A stretch of 39,399 nt of DNA, from NCBI RefSeq assembly GCF_001665295.1, contig NZ_LZSE01000038.1:1-39399 (forward strand), read 5' to 3'. The DNA comes from Mycobacterium sp. 1554424.7. Lineage in GTDB: Bacteria; Actinomycetota; Actinomycetes; Mycobacteriales; Mycobacteriaceae. The position numbers were made by a program, and so were the translations under genes. Below, in pieces: positions 16,226-24,598 of this stretch. The notes beneath the pieces are model-generated. The model did no database searches. It was given only the letters and a program-made list of their open reading frames with translations, and was not told where the DNA came from. How positions within the stretch are numbered: the stretch's first letter is position 1; each line of letters begins with the position of its first letter.

Positions 16226-17110
16226 ATGCGCCGGGTCCCGTTTGGGCGCGCGAGAGTGGCGCGGGTACTGGAGCTTCCGCTCCACTTGGGGACCCGGTTC
16301 TTCCCCGGGACCCCGCCGTCCGGGTGGCGGGACAACGCCGACCTGCTGGTGCCGGACTTCTTCGATCCCGACACCGATCAGTGGCACGCCGCTGTGCAGA
16401 GCTGGGTCATCGAGGTCGACGGACTGACGGTGGTCGTGGACACCGGCGTCGGCAACGATCGCGAGCGCCCGCACATGCCGTTCCTGGACCACCTGAACAC
16501 CGGGTTCCTGGCGGCGCTGCAGGCGGCTGGCATCGACCGCCACGCCGTCGACGTCGTCGTCAACACCCACATCCACTCCGATCACGTCGGGTGGAACACC
16601 ACGCTCGAGGACGGCGCCTGGGTGCCGACGTTCCCAAACGCCCGATACCTGGTGCCGACCGCCGACTTCCGCCACTTCTCACCGGACGGGCCCGCGGGCG
16701 GTCGGCCGGGCGACCGGCTCGTGTTCGCGGACAGCGTCGCGCCCATCGACGCCGCGGGCCAGCTCGTCCAATGGTCGGACGACTACCAGATCAGCCCGTC
16801 GCTGCGGCTGCGGCCCGCCCCCGGGCACACGCCCGGCTCCTCGGTCCTGTGGCTGGACGCGGGCCGGCCGGCGGTCTTCGTCGGCGACCTCACCCACAGC
16901 CCGCTGCAGCTGCGCCGGCCCGGCGACGCCTGCGCCTTCGACGTGGACGCACCGGCCGCCGCGGTCACCCGTCGCCGAATATTCACCGAGGCCGTCCACG
17001 CCAACGCCGCCGTGATACCCGCGCACTACGCCGGCCGCGGTGGTGCGACGATCCGCGCCGCCGGCGACCATTTCGAGGTCGATCACTGGTTGGACAGCGA
17101 GTCCCTCTGA
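16226..17110 (+). CDS. Metallo-beta-lactamase-fold hydrolase (lactonase-like)
   Basis: This 294-residue protein has the dinuclear metal motif THIHSDHVGW (H115, H117, D119, H120), PAPGHTPGSSV with a third metal His, the bridging Asp in FVGDLTHS, and VIPAHYAG near the C-terminus. This pattern is common in quorum-quenching lactonases and related MBL-fold hydrolases. The ATG directly follows the fucA TAG with no gap, so it is probably the third gene of serA2-fucA. A sugar-lactone hydrolase would fit that context; this is inference. Its end overlaps the convergent AraC gene by 28 bp. I do not recall it beside fucA in M. tuberculosis. Confidence 0.85.
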   Translation: MRRVPFGRARVARVLELPLHLGTRFFPGTPPSGWRDNADLLVPDFFDPDTDQWHAAVQSWVIEVDGLTVVVDTGVGNDRERPHMPFLDHLNTGFLAALQAAGIDRHAVDVVVNTHIHSDHVGWNTTLEDGAWVPTFPNARYLVPTADFRHFSPDGPAGGRPGDRLVFADSVAPIDAAGQLVQWSDDYQISPSLRLRPAPGHTPGSSVLWLDAGRPAVFVGDLTHSPLQLRRPGDACAFDVDAPAAAVTRRRIFTEAVHANAAVIPAHYAGRGGATIRAAGDHFEVDHWLDSESL

Positions 17111-17949
17111 CGCCATTCGCGGGGCGAGGCCCCGTGCGCTCGCACGAACAGCCGGCTGAAATAGCCGGGATCGGACATCCCGACCCGCCTGGCCACCTCC
17201 GCGACCGGCAGGTCCGTTTCGGCCAGCAGTGCCCGAGCCGCGGTCATCCGGCGGTCGGTGATCCACTCCCCGACCGTGCGCCCGGTGCGGCGCCGCACCA
17301 CGGTGGTCAGGTGGCCCGGGGTCATGCCGAGTTCGCCGGCGACGTCGCGCAGCGACAACGGCCCGCCGTGACGCCGGTCGATCACCTCGAAGACCTCGGC
17401 CAGCAGCGGTTCGCCACTGCGACGCAGCTCGGCCACCACGGGTCCGGCCAGCCGGGCGAGGTCGATCAACAACAGCGTCAGGTGCGCCAACGTCGCCTGC
17501 CGATAACCGTCCTGCCGGGCGCGCAGTTCCGCTTCGATCGAGTCGATCGCGGCATCCCAGGCGGCCCGTCGCGGCGCGGGCAGGTCCAGGCGCAGGATGC
17601 CGCCGACCCGTCCGTGCAGGAACGGGAACAGCAGCGGGTGCGCCCGCCACGATGGCCACGGCGACCGCGCGTCCTCCCCGAGCGCGGTCGGGTCGAAGAA
17701 CACCGCCACCCCGGCGTCGCGAAGGTCCAGACGCCCGGGGTCGAGCATCTGGCCGGCGGCCGCCACATAGACCAGCCCCGCGCCGGGGAGGTACCAGAGC
17801 GCGGGGAATTCGTGAATGTGGCGACCGCGCTCGACGAAATCCTCGGGACCCGAGCGCACCACCGACACCGGCGGCGTATCGGGATCGCTGCGGTACTCGT
17901 AGATCGGCACACCGGCGCGCTGCCGAACCAACCGAGCGGGCCGCGTCAT
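17083..17949 (-). CDS. AraC-family transcriptional regulator
   Basis: This 288-residue regulator has an N-terminal cupin-like sensor (HIHEFPALWYLPGAGLVYVA, about residues 43-62). The C-terminal double HTH is LSLRDVAGELGMTPGHLTTV followed by ARRVGMSDPGYFSRLFVRAH. An in-frame GTG at 17985 would add 12 residues. The ATG at 17949 is preferred because TATCTT (17962-17957) lies 7 nt upstream, giving a leaderless message. A 7-bp inverted repeat at 17976-17995 overlaps the expected -35 region, which suggests autoregulation and control of the divergent methyltransferase gene. The ligand is unknown. Confidence 0.86.
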   Translation of the reverse strand: MTRPARLVRQRAGVPIYEYRSDPDTPPVSVVRSGPEDFVERGRHIHEFPALWYLPGAGLVYVAAAGQMLDPGRLDLRDAGVAVFFDPTALGEDARSPWPSWRAHPLLFPFLHGRVGGILRLDLPAPRRAAWDAAIDSIEAELRARQDGYRQATLAHLTLLLIDLARLAGPVVAELRRSGEPLLAEVFEVIDRRHGGPLSLRDVAGELGMTPGHLTTVVRRRTGRTVGEWITDRRMTAARALLAETDLPVAEVARRVGMSDPGYFSRLFVRAHGASPREWRQRDSLSNQ

Positions 17950-17956
17950 ACCGCCA

Positions 17957-17962
17957 AAGATA
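17957..17962 (-). promoter_or_regulatory. -10 box for the leaderless AraC gene
   Basis: TATCTT on the minus strand lies 7 nt before the ATG at 17949. It favours this start over the GTG at 17985. Confidence 0.45.
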
Positions 17963-17975
17963 GTCCTAATTTCAC

Positions 17976-17995
17976 CGAGAATCACCCAATTCTCG
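17976..17995. promoter_or_regulatory. Inverted repeat, candidate operator of the AraC/methyltransferase pair
   Basis: CGAGAAT and ATTCTCG form a perfect 7-bp inverted repeat with a 6-nt spacer, between the divergent AraC and methyltransferase genes. It covers the -35 zone of the AraC promoter and lies 19 nt before the methyltransferase ATG. Confidence 0.5.
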
Positions 17996-18014
17996 CTCCG
18001 CTCAGCGGTTCACC

Positions 18015-18659
18015 ATGGATTGCGTGACCAAACATCATCCACATGACTACCTGCCCGCCGCCGGCCACGACGCGCTGCTGCCTTGCTACGACCTGCTCTC
18101 GCGGCTGCTCGGCATGAAGAAGGTCCACCAGACGCTCATTGCCCAGGCCGGGCTCGCCGACTCCCGCCGTGTCCTGGAAATCGGCTGCGGCACCGGCAAT
18201 CTCATCCTTCGTGCGAAGCGCGACTACCCGCGGTTGGAGGCCGTCGGGTGCGACCCCGATCCGCGGGCGCTGGAGCGGGCGCGGCGAAAGACCGACGCGG
18301 TCCGCCTCGAAGAGGGCTACGCCGAGCGGCTGCCCTACGCCGACGGCGAATTCGACCGGGTGCTGTCGTCGATGATGCTGCACCACATCAACGACGACGC
18401 GAAAACCGCCGCGGCGGCCGAGATCTTCCGCGTCCTGCGTCCCGGCGGCCGCCTGCACCTGGTCGACATCGGCGGCGAGGTGACCGACGGCGGCCTGGCG
18501 GCACGGCTCATCCGGCGCAACCGTCACGCCGCCGGCAACCTCGGCGACGCGATCCCGCGACTGCTGCGCGGCGCCGGGTTCGACTGCACCGAGGTCGCCA
18601 GCCATCGGCAGCGCGTGGTCGGACAACTCACGTACTATCGCGCGACCCGGCCCGCCTAG
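18015..18659 (+). CDS. Class I SAM-dependent methyltransferase (UbiE/methyltransf_11 type)
   Basis: This 214-residue Rossmann methyltransferase has the SAM motif VLEIGCGTGNLIL at about 53-65, an acidic residue in GCDPDPRAL, the motif LPYADGEFDRVLSSMMLHHI and FRVLRPGGRLHLVDI. These match small-molecule methyltransferases; the acceptor cannot be named. The start is ATG 18015; a GTG at 18024 is possible. It is divergent from the AraC gene with a shared operator candidate, so it is a plausible target. Its stop overlaps the convergent P450 stop by 4 nt (CTAG). Confidence 0.87.
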   Translation: MDCVTKHHPHDYLPAAGHDALLPCYDLLSRLLGMKKVHQTLIAQAGLADSRRVLEIGCGTGNLILRAKRDYPRLEAVGCDPDPRALERARRKTDAVRLEEGYAERLPYADGEFDRVLSSMMLHHINDDAKTAAAAEIFRVLRPGGRLHLVDIGGEVTDGGLAARLIRRNRHAAGNLGDAIPRLLRGAGFDCTEVASHRQRVVGQLTYYRATRPA

Positions 18660-19888
18660 GCCCGAGCGAGGCTGACCGGAAGTGACTCGTAGACGGTCAT
18701 GTTGTTGCACAGATCGGGAAGCGTCATCCGCGGCTCGCCGACTTCGATCGCGCGAGTGTTCAGCAGGATCTCGTCGAGAGCGGCCCGGACCTCCGCCCGC
18801 GCCAGCATTGCACCCAAACAGTGGTGGGCGCCGCCACCGCCGAAGGATTGGTGTGGGTTGGGATCGCGGCGAATGTCGAACCGGTACGGATCGTCGAACA
18901 TGTCTTCGTCGCGATTGGCCGAACGCAACATCGTCACCACGCGCGCACCCTCGGGGATCGGCACGTCACGGAGCGTCACATCCTTGGTCGCTCCGCGCAC
19001 CCAGAACATGATCGGCGTGGAATAGCGGATCACCTCCTCGACCGCCGTGCGCCGCGCGTCCTGGTCGGATCGATAGACCGCGATCTGTTCCGGATTGGCC
19101 GCGAAGGCCCTCATCCCGTCGCACAACGCGTTTCGAGTCGTGTCGGCGCCGGCCAGCCCGAGGATGAAGAAAAAGATCTCGAGTTCGTTGGAGGGCAGCA
19201 AGAAGCTCTCCCCCGATTCTCGGGTGATCTCCGCGCTGCACAGCGCGCTCCAGATGTCGTCCGCAGGATGCTCACGCTTGTGGGCGGTCAGCGTGCTGGC
19301 GTACTCGAACAACTCCAGGAAGGGCAAGAGATCATCACCATCAGGAAGGGCCAACTGCGCGCCGGCGGTCTTCAACACCCGGTCGATCAGGCCGAACACG
19401 TGCGGGCGATCGGCGTCGGGAATACCGACGATGTCGCCGATCACCGAGATCGGCAGTCCGGCAGCCAGATCGACGAACTCACCACCACCGGATTCGAGCA
19501 GGGTTGCGGCCATCGCCTTGGCCCGATCCCGGATGCCGTCCTCCAGCTTGGCCACCGCGCGCGGCGTGAACGCGCGAGCGATGACTTTGCGGCGAATGGT
19601 GTGATCCGGCGGGTCCATGCTCACGATCGCCGGGTAGGCCTCGAACATCGGCACGTCCTGTATCAGCGGTCCGCGGGTCGCCGTGAACGCCTCGTGATCG
19701 CGGTGGACTCGCGCGACCTCGGCATGCTTGGTGCACACCCAAAACTCGCGGCCCACAGCGGATTTCACGTCCGGGGTGAGCCGCTGGTGAAACACCGGCG
19801 TGTGGGCGCGCAATTCGGCGAACAGGTCGTCGGGAAATCGCGTGGCCCAGATCGCCGGCTCGGCGAGGTCGATCGTCGTCTCGGTCAC
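18656..19888 (-). CDS. Cytochrome P450
   Basis: This 410-residue bacterial P450 has all landmarks: the I-helix oxygen motif GLAGADTTRNAL, EEVIR (ExxR), and the heme loop FGGGGAHHCLG with the ligand Cys. DPPDHTIRRKVIARAFTP in the C-helix region is typical of mycobacterial CYPs of the 125/142/124-like group, which oxidise sterols or branched lipids, but I cannot assign a CYP family number. The start is GTG at 19888 and overlaps the TetR stop as GTGA, so regulator and enzyme form one transcript. No ferredoxin gene is adjacent. Confidence 0.92.
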   Translation of the reverse strand: MTETTIDLAEPAIWATRFPDDLFAELRAHTPVFHQRLTPDVKSAVGREFWVCTKHAEVARVHRDHEAFTATRGPLIQDVPMFEAYPAIVSMDPPDHTIRRKVIARAFTPRAVAKLEDGIRDRAKAMAATLLESGGGEFVDLAAGLPISVIGDIVGIPDADRPHVFGLIDRVLKTAGAQLALPDGDDLLPFLELFEYASTLTAHKREHPADDIWSALCSAEITRESGESFLLPSNELEIFFFILGLAGADTTRNALCDGMRAFAANPEQIAVYRSDQDARRTAVEEVIRYSTPIMFWVRGATKDVTLRDVPIPEGARVVTMLRSANRDEDMFDDPYRFDIRRDPNPHQSFGGGGAHHCLGAMLARAEVRAALDEILLNTRAIEVGEPRMTLPDLCNNMTVYESLPVSLARA

Positions 19889-20448
19889 GGTGCGCCCTCG
19901 AGCTCGTTGCGCAGGCCGGCCAGGATCAAACGCAACCCGTACCCGAACGCCTCGTCGCTCGGGCCGTCCGCGGGGCGAGTGTGCTCAAGCTGCACGGAAC
20001 CCAGCAGATGGATGTACAACGCGGCGTGCGCGGCGTCGAAATGCTGGGCATCCAGGCCGGATTCGCGCAGGATTGCCCGAGAGGCGCGGTCCATCTCGGT
20101 CGCCGCGCCGGTGTGCGGATGCTCCTGCAGCAGCGCCGCGATGCCGGGCACGCCGACCAGCACCTTCCAGGCGCCCGTGTAGAGCGCTTGCAAGCGTGTT
20201 TCCCAGTCGCCGTCGGCCGGGATCTCGATCTCGGCAAGCACCGATTCGATCAGCAAATCGAGCAGTTCCCGCTTGTCGCGGACGTGGTAGTAGACCGACG
20301 ACGCCGACGTGCCCGCCTCCGCGGCGAGCTCGCGCATCGTCACGCGGCCGACGCCCACGCGTTTCGCCAGCCGCAACAAATGCTTCGTCAGATGCGCGCG
20401 GTCCAGCGCGCCGTAGCGCAGCACCGGCGCATTGGCCACTGCCTCCAC
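19885..20448 (-). CDS. TetR-family transcriptional regulator
   Basis: This 187-residue repressor has the HTH VTMRELAAEAGTSASSVYYH at about 36-55, followed by VRDKRELLDLL. The C-terminal helical ligand domain is of the TetR_C type. The frame is open to 20556, but that start would overlap the divergent reductase-like gene and its promoter. GTG at 20448 gives a normal N-terminus and length. It is translationally coupled to the P450 and divergent from the gene at 20526, whose promoter holds a small palindrome, so it probably controls the block. The ligand is unknown. Confidence 0.87.
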   Translation of the reverse strand: MEAVANAPVLRYGALDRAHLTKHLLRLAKRVGVGRVTMRELAAEAGTSASSVYYHVRDKRELLDLLIESVLAEIEIPADGDWETRLQALYTGAWKVLVGVPGIAALLQEHPHTGAATEMDRASRAILRESGLDAQHFDAAHAALYIHLLGSVQLEHTRPADGPSDEAFGYGLRLILAGLRNELEGAP

Positions 20449-20460
20449 AAGCCCCCCACT

Positions 20461-20485
20461 TTCGAACGATGTACGAATTCGAACG
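20461..20485. repeat. Direct repeat TTCGAACG in the TetR intergenic region
   Basis: TTCGAACG occurs at 20461-20468 and 20478-20485, a 17-bp period, just upstream of the TetR start. The core TTCGAA is itself palindromic. It may be a regulator site on the tetR side. Confidence 0.45.
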
Positions 20486-20488
20486 GTA

Positions 20489-20517
20489 TTCAGATTAGAA
20501 CAATGTTCGCCTACGCT
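20489..20517 (+). promoter_or_regulatory. Promoter and candidate operator of the reductase-like gene
   Basis: TTCAGA (20489-20494), a 17-nt spacer and TACGCT (20512-20517) precede the ATG at 20526 by 8 nt, so the message is leaderless or nearly so. The palindrome GAAC-AAT-GTTC (20498-20508) lies between the two hexamers, a classic site for TetR repression. Confidence 0.55.
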
Positions 20518-20525
20518 CGTCAAGC

Positions 20526-21560
20526 ATGGCGCCCTACCGAGTGGTTCAGTGGTCAACCGGCAACATCGGAAAGCGGGCGCTCGGCATCCTGCTCGACCGC
20601 GACGACTTCGAGGTCGTGGGCGTGCACGCGTCGGGCGCGGACAAGGTGGGGCGCGACGCGGGGGCGCTCGCAGACCGGCCTAAGACGGGAGTCACCGCGA
20701 CGAGCGATGTCGACGCGCTGCTCGACCTCGCGCCGGACTGCGTGAACTACATGCCGCGCGCCATCGACTACGAACTGGTGGCGGCGATGCTGCGCCGCGG
20801 CATCAACGTGGTCACCACGGGCGACTTCCTCACCGGCAGCCACCACCCGGTCGAACTCCCGGCGCTGCAGGACGCGGCGCGGGCGGGGCGGGCGACGTTT
20901 TTGGGAACGGGTTTCGAGCCGGGCTTCATCAACGTCGTCGCCGGCTTCCTCACCGGCGCCTGCCCGCGGGTGCGCAGCGTGAAGCTCGTCGAAACACTGG
21001 ACTGCACAACCTATCCCGTACCGGACGTGTGGAAGGTGCTCGGATTCGGCAAACCGCCCCGCGAGCGGGTGACGCACCTCGACCCGGCGAAGCAACGCTA
21101 CGGCCTGGGCTACTTCGAGACGCTGGACATGATCGCCACCATGCTGGGTACCGAACTCGACTCCAAGGAGGCATTCGTCGAGCCCGCCGTGCTGACCCGG
21201 GACCTGAACCTCGGTTGGGTCGACTACCCCGCCGGCACCGCCGGTGGCCAGCGCCGCACCTATCGCGGCTATCGCGGCGGTCGCCCGGTGATCGAGCTGG
21301 CCATCTGCTGGACCATGAGCGACGACGCGCTCGAGCCAAAATGGGCCGACCCCAAGGGTTTCAGCGTGGTGATCGAAGGCGAGCCGCACGTCGACGCGAC
21401 GATCCGGTTCGGCAAGCCCGGCGAGGACGTGATGACGGTCTTGATGGACAGCACTGCCGTCGCGGCGGTCAACGCCATCCCGTTCCTGTGCGACGCACAG
21501 CCGGGCGTCATCACGCCGACCGATCTGCCCGTCATCGGATCCCCCGGCGCCCTGCTCTAG
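20526..21560 (+). CDS. Dihydrodipicolinate reductase-like NAD(P)-binding oxidoreductase
   Basis: This 344-residue protein has an N-terminal Rossmann fold (YRVVQWSTGNIGKRALGILL) and the layout of the dihydrodipicolinate reductase-like or diaminopentanoate dehydrogenase-like family that is abundant in mycobacteria next to lipid and sterol genes. Segment DCVNYMPRAIDYELV and the loop TTGDFLTGSHHP are typical. It is not dapB itself, which is much shorter. The ATG at 20526 lies behind a good promoter with a palindrome. It is divergent from TetR-P450 and convergent with the zinc dehydrogenase, sharing the 4-nt CTAG. The substrate is unknown. Confidence 0.82.
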   Translation: MAPYRVVQWSTGNIGKRALGILLDRDDFEVVGVHASGADKVGRDAGALADRPKTGVTATSDVDALLDLAPDCVNYMPRAIDYELVAAMLRRGINVVTTGDFLTGSHHPVELPALQDAARAGRATFLGTGFEPGFINVVAGFLTGACPRVRSVKLVETLDCTTYPVPDVWKVLGFGKPPRERVTHLDPAKQRYGLGYFETLDMIATMLGTELDSKEAFVEPAVLTRDLNLGWVDYPAGTAGGQRRTYRGYRGGRPVIELAICWTMSDDALEPKWADPKGFSVVIEGEPHVDATIRFGKPGEDVMTVLMDSTAVAAVNAIPFLCDAQPGVITPTDLPVIGSPGALL

Positions 21561-22771
21561 CGCTGGTCGAACGCGACCTTGACCGCGCCGCTGCCGGCCT
21601 GGTCGGCGAGCGCCAGGAACGCCTCGCGCCACTGCTCGAGCGAGAAGGTGTGGGTCAGCATGGGGCGCAGGTCGATTCGGCCGGCGGCGGCCAGGTCCAG
21701 GTAGTGGGCGATGGCGTGCTTGCGCTCGCCCTCCACCTCCTCGACGCCGAAGGCGTTCGACCCGACCCAGCTGATCTCCTTGAAATACAAGGGACTCCAC
21801 TCCCAGCGGCCGGGCGCATGCACCCCGGCCTTCACCAGGGTGCCGCGGGAGCGCAGCACCCGGACCCCGACCTCGAACGTCTCCGGCTTGCCGACGGTGT
21901 CGTAGACGACATCGACCGCACCCGGGTAGGCCATCGGCAGACCCAGCAGCGGCTGGCGCAGCCGGCCGCCGCCCCACGCGACGAGTTTCTCGATGACCGC
22001 TAGGCGCGGTTCGTGGTCGACCACCAGCGCGGCCCCGAACCGTCGGGCCAGGTCCTTCTGGGCCGCGAACCGCGCCACCACCGCGACGGCCACGTCGGGG
22101 TAGAGCGCCCGCAGGATCGCGACCGCGCACAGCCCGAGCGAGCCCGCGCCGTACACCAGCGCCCGGCCCGACGGCGGCGGCGGGTGGCGCGTGATCGCGT
22201 GCAGGGACACCGAAAACGGGTCGGCGAACACCGCCAGCTCGTCGGGCACGGAATCCGGGACCGGGAAGAGCATGCTGTCATGCGCGGGCATCAGTTCCGC
22301 GTAGCCGCCCGTCACGTCGGCCGACACCCCGGTGTGGATGCCGGGCTTGATGTCGCCGTCGGTGAAACTCCAGCACAGGCTGTAGTCGCCGCTTTCGCAA
22401 GCGGGACAGGGCGGTTCGATGCCGCGCGGCCCGCAGGACAGCCACGGGTTGAGCACCACCCGCTGGCCCACCTCCAGCCCGCGTGCCCGGGGTCCCAGCG
22501 CTACGACGTCGGCGACCACCTCGTGCCCCATGACTTGTGGAAAGGAACAGAAGGCCGACATGGCATTGTCGGCGTCGGCCTCACCGAAGTCCATCAGGAT
22601 CTGCTTGGAGTCCGACCCGCAGATGCCGGTCAGCCGCGGGCGTGCGATCACCCAATCCTCGTGCGGCGGTTGGGGATCCGCGACTTCCTGCAGCGCGACC
22701 GGGCTGCGGGTCAGTGCGTCGTCGGGTCCCGGCGACGGCTCCGGCGGCACGCCGTAAACCAGCGCCCTCAT
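21557..22771 (-). CDS. Zinc-dependent medium-chain dehydrogenase
   Basis: This 404-residue MDR-family dehydrogenase has the catalytic zinc Cys in GICGSDSK and the GHEV motif. A structural-zinc-like Cys set follows (CGPRGIEPPCPACESGDYSLC). The nucleotide fold YGAGSLGLCAVAILRAL is at about 215-231. It is like threonine/sorbitol-type alcohol dehydrogenases; the substrate is not evident. The ATG at 22771 overlaps the SDR stop as ATGA, which fixes the start although the frame remains open upstream. With the SDR it forms a two-gene unit that may oxidise an alcohol made by the P450. Confidence 0.87.
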   Translation of the reverse strand: MRALVYGVPPEPSPGPDDALTRSPVALQEVADPQPPHEDWVIARPRLTGICGSDSKQILMDFGEADADNAMSAFCSFPQVMGHEVVADVVALGPRARGLEVGQRVVLNPWLSCGPRGIEPPCPACESGDYSLCWSFTDGDIKPGIHTGVSADVTGGYAELMPAHDSMLFPVPDSVPDELAVFADPFSVSLHAITRHPPPPSGRALVYGAGSLGLCAVAILRALYPDVAVAVVARFAAQKDLARRFGAALVVDHEPRLAVIEKLVAWGGGRLRQPLLGLPMAYPGAVDVVYDTVGKPETFEVGVRVLRSRGTLVKAGVHAPGRWEWSPLYFKEISWVGSNAFGVEEVEGERKHAIAHYLDLAAAGRIDLRPMLTHTFSLEQWREAFLALADQAGSGAVKVAFDQR

Positions 22772-23556
22772 CGCGGCGCCATCCCTGCGGAGCCGGCGAT
22801 GAACGCGTCGAGGTCGGCGTTCTTGGCGTCGACGACCGCTTTCATGTCGGGCACATAGTGCTCGAATGTGCCCGTGCCCAGCGCCTCGATGATGCCCTCG
22901 GCCACCTCGTCGGCGGGCACCTTCGGCCCCTGGTACAGCGGCTCCTCGCTGCCCGGGTGGTCCCAGATCTCCGTGTCCACCGGGCCCGGCTCGATCAGCT
23001 TCACGGCCACGCCGCTGCCGTGCAGGTCCACGGCCATCGCCTCGCTCCACCCGCACAGCGCGAATTTGCTTGCACAGTAGGCGGATTCGTGAATGATTCC
23101 GAGCCGGCCGCCCACGCTCGACACGTTGACGATCAGCCCCGAACCGCGCGCCAGCATCCGCGGCAACAGGGCCAGCGTCAGCCGCATCGGCGCGAAGAAG
23201 TTGACCCGCATGACGTCCTCGACCTCGCCGGGCTGCAACTCCGCGACGGGACGGCGCTTCGGGATCGCGGCGTTGTTGATCAGCACGTCGACGCCGCCGA
23301 GCGCGTCCCACGCCCGCGCCGCCAGCTCGCGCAGCGAGGCGGTATCCGCCAGGTCCGCCACCCACATCGCCGAGCCCGGCGCGGTCCGCCGGCAGTCGGC
23401 CAGCACCTCGGCCAGGCGATCGCGCCGGCGGGCGATCAGCCCCACCACCGCCCCTCGCCCGGCCAGCTGCCGGGCCAAGGCCGCGCCCAGACCCGAGGAG
23501 GCACCCGTGATCAGCACCCGCTTACCCGACATCTGAAAAGGGGATGCGTACGCCAT
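22768..23556 (-). CDS. Short-chain dehydrogenase/reductase
   Basis: This 262-residue classical SDR has the cofactor motif TGASSGLG at 17-24, NNAA at 94-97, and the catalytic set S146/S147, Y160 and K164 (NVSS, YCASK). The PG motif [18 protein letters not shown] follows. It would interconvert an alcohol and a ketone with NAD(P). It is the first gene of the SDR-zinc dehydrogenase unit, reading away from the methyltransferase genes that start at 23654. The ATG at 23556 was used; an in-frame ATG eight codons later (MSGKRV) is a credible alternative. Confidence 0.9.
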   Translation of the reverse strand: MAYASPFQMSGKRVLITGASSGLGAALARQLAGRGAVVGLIARRRDRLAEVLADCRRTAPGSAMWVADLADTASLRELAARAWDALGGVDVLINNAAIPKRRPVAELQPGEVEDVMRVNFFAPMRLTLALLPRMLARGSGLIVNVSSVGGRLGIIHESAYCASKFALCGWSEAMAVDLHGSGVAVKLIEPGPVDTEIWDHPGSEEPLYQGPKVPADEVAEGIIEALGTGTFEHYVPDMKAVVDAKNADLDAFIAGSAGMAPR

Positions 23557-23653
23557 CCGTCAAGGTTGCCGCGAAACGCGGGAAGCGTACAGTGGGGACA
23601 GCTTGTTATATCGGCTAAATATTAGATTTACTACTTCCGAAATGGGGGCAGAC
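23557..23653. promoter_or_regulatory. AT-rich divergent promoter region
   Basis: The 97-bp gap between the divergent SDR and methyltransferase genes has an AT-rich core (23604-23633) that contrasts with the genome. It includes TTATAT, TAGATT and the interrupted palindrome CTAA-ATA-TTAG (23615-23625). The 8-mer GCTAAATA (23614-23621) also occurs upstream of the lone paralogue (11591-11598). No single promoter could be chosen. Confidence 0.4.
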
Positions 23654-24598
23654 ATGACTTCCACCAGGTACGAGGGCGACACCTGGGACCTGGCATCCAG
23701 CGTGGGAGTGACCGCGACGATGGTCGCGGCCGCCCGCGCCGTGGCCAGCCGCGCCGATCGTCCGCTGATCGACGACCCCTTCGCCGAGCCGCTGGTCCGG
23801 GCCGTGGGCGTGGACCTGCTCACCCGACTGGCGACGGGCGAGGTGAGCCCCGCAGACCTGAACGACGTGCACGACGGCGCCGACGGGTCCCCCGGCGCGA
23901 TGTCACGCATGGCCGACAACATGGCGGTGCGCACCAAGTTCTTCGATGAGTTCTTCCTGGGCGCGACGCGGGCCGGCATCAAGCAGGTGGTGATCCTGGC
24001 CTCGGGGCTGGACTCCCGCGCGTACCGGTTGGACTGGCCCGCCGGGACCGTGGTCTACGAGGTCGACCAGCCGCAGGTCATCGAGTTCAAGTCCCGCACG
24101 CTGGCCGAGCTCGGCGCCGCCCCGACCGCCTATCGGCGGGTGGTGGCCGTCGACCTGCGCGACGACTGGCCCGCCGCCTTGCGCGCCGCCGGCTTCGACA
24201 CGACCCGGCCGACCGCGTGGAGCGCGGAGGGGCTGCTCGGCTACCTGCCCCCGGATGCGCAGGACCGCCTGCTGGACACCATCACCGACCTCAGCGCGCC
24301 GGGCAGCCGGGTGGCGACCGAAAGCGCGCCGACCCGCGAGCCGGGGGACGAGGAAAAGCTCAAGGAACGCATGCAGCGCATCTCCGAACGCTGGCGCGCG
24401 CACGGTTTCGAGCTGGACATGGCCGGGCTCGTCTACTTCGGGGAGCGCAACGAGGCGGCGTCTTACCTGCGCGAGCGCGGCTGGGCGCTGGAGGGCATCA
24501 GTATCCGAGACCTGTTCGCGGCCAACGATCTTCCTCCCCTGGAGGGCGACGACACGCGCATGGGTGACGTGCTCTATGTGAGCGGCACCCATGAGTGA
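23654..24598 (+). CDS. SAM-dependent methyltransferase, PF04072 family (tandem copy 1)
   Basis: This 314-residue putative O-methyltransferase carries [44 protein letters not shown] and [19 protein letters not shown]. The upstream TTG at 23603 would translate the AT-rich promoter; ATG 23654 with GGGGG 5-9 nt upstream gives the N-terminus shared by its paralogues. It is the first of three same-strand copies; the next gene overlaps its last 8 nt. The place corresponds to Rv0725c/Rv0726c in M. tuberculosis. The substrate is unknown. Confidence 0.9.
   Translation: MTSTRYEGDTWDLASSVGVTATMVAAARAVASRADRPLIDDPFAEPLVRAVGVDLLTRLATGEVSPADLNDVHDGADGSPGAMSRMADNMAVRTKFFDEFFLGATRAGIKQVVILASGLDSRAYRLDWPAGTVVYEVDQPQVIEFKSRTLAELGAAPTAYRRVVAVDLRDDWPAALRAAGFDTTRPTAWSAEGLLGYLPPDAQDRLLDTITDLSAPGSRVATESAPTREPGDEEKLKERMQRISERWRAHGFELDMAGLVYFGERNEAASYLRERGWALEGISIRDLFAANDLPPLEGDDTRMGDVLYVSGTHE

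Noticed and set aside
15823-18027. 734-codon plus-strand frame
   Set aside because: It is Arg/Pro-rich shadow coding over fucA, the MBL hydrolase and the AraC gene in other frames, a normal effect of high GC.
20461-20475. SOS box near the TetR gene
   Set aside because: TCGAAC is present but the second half reads TACGAA rather than GTTCGA at the required spacing.
23603-23653. TTG start for the methyltransferase at 23654
   Set aside because: It would translate the AT-rich promoter region; the paralogues and GGGGG upstream support ATG 23654.
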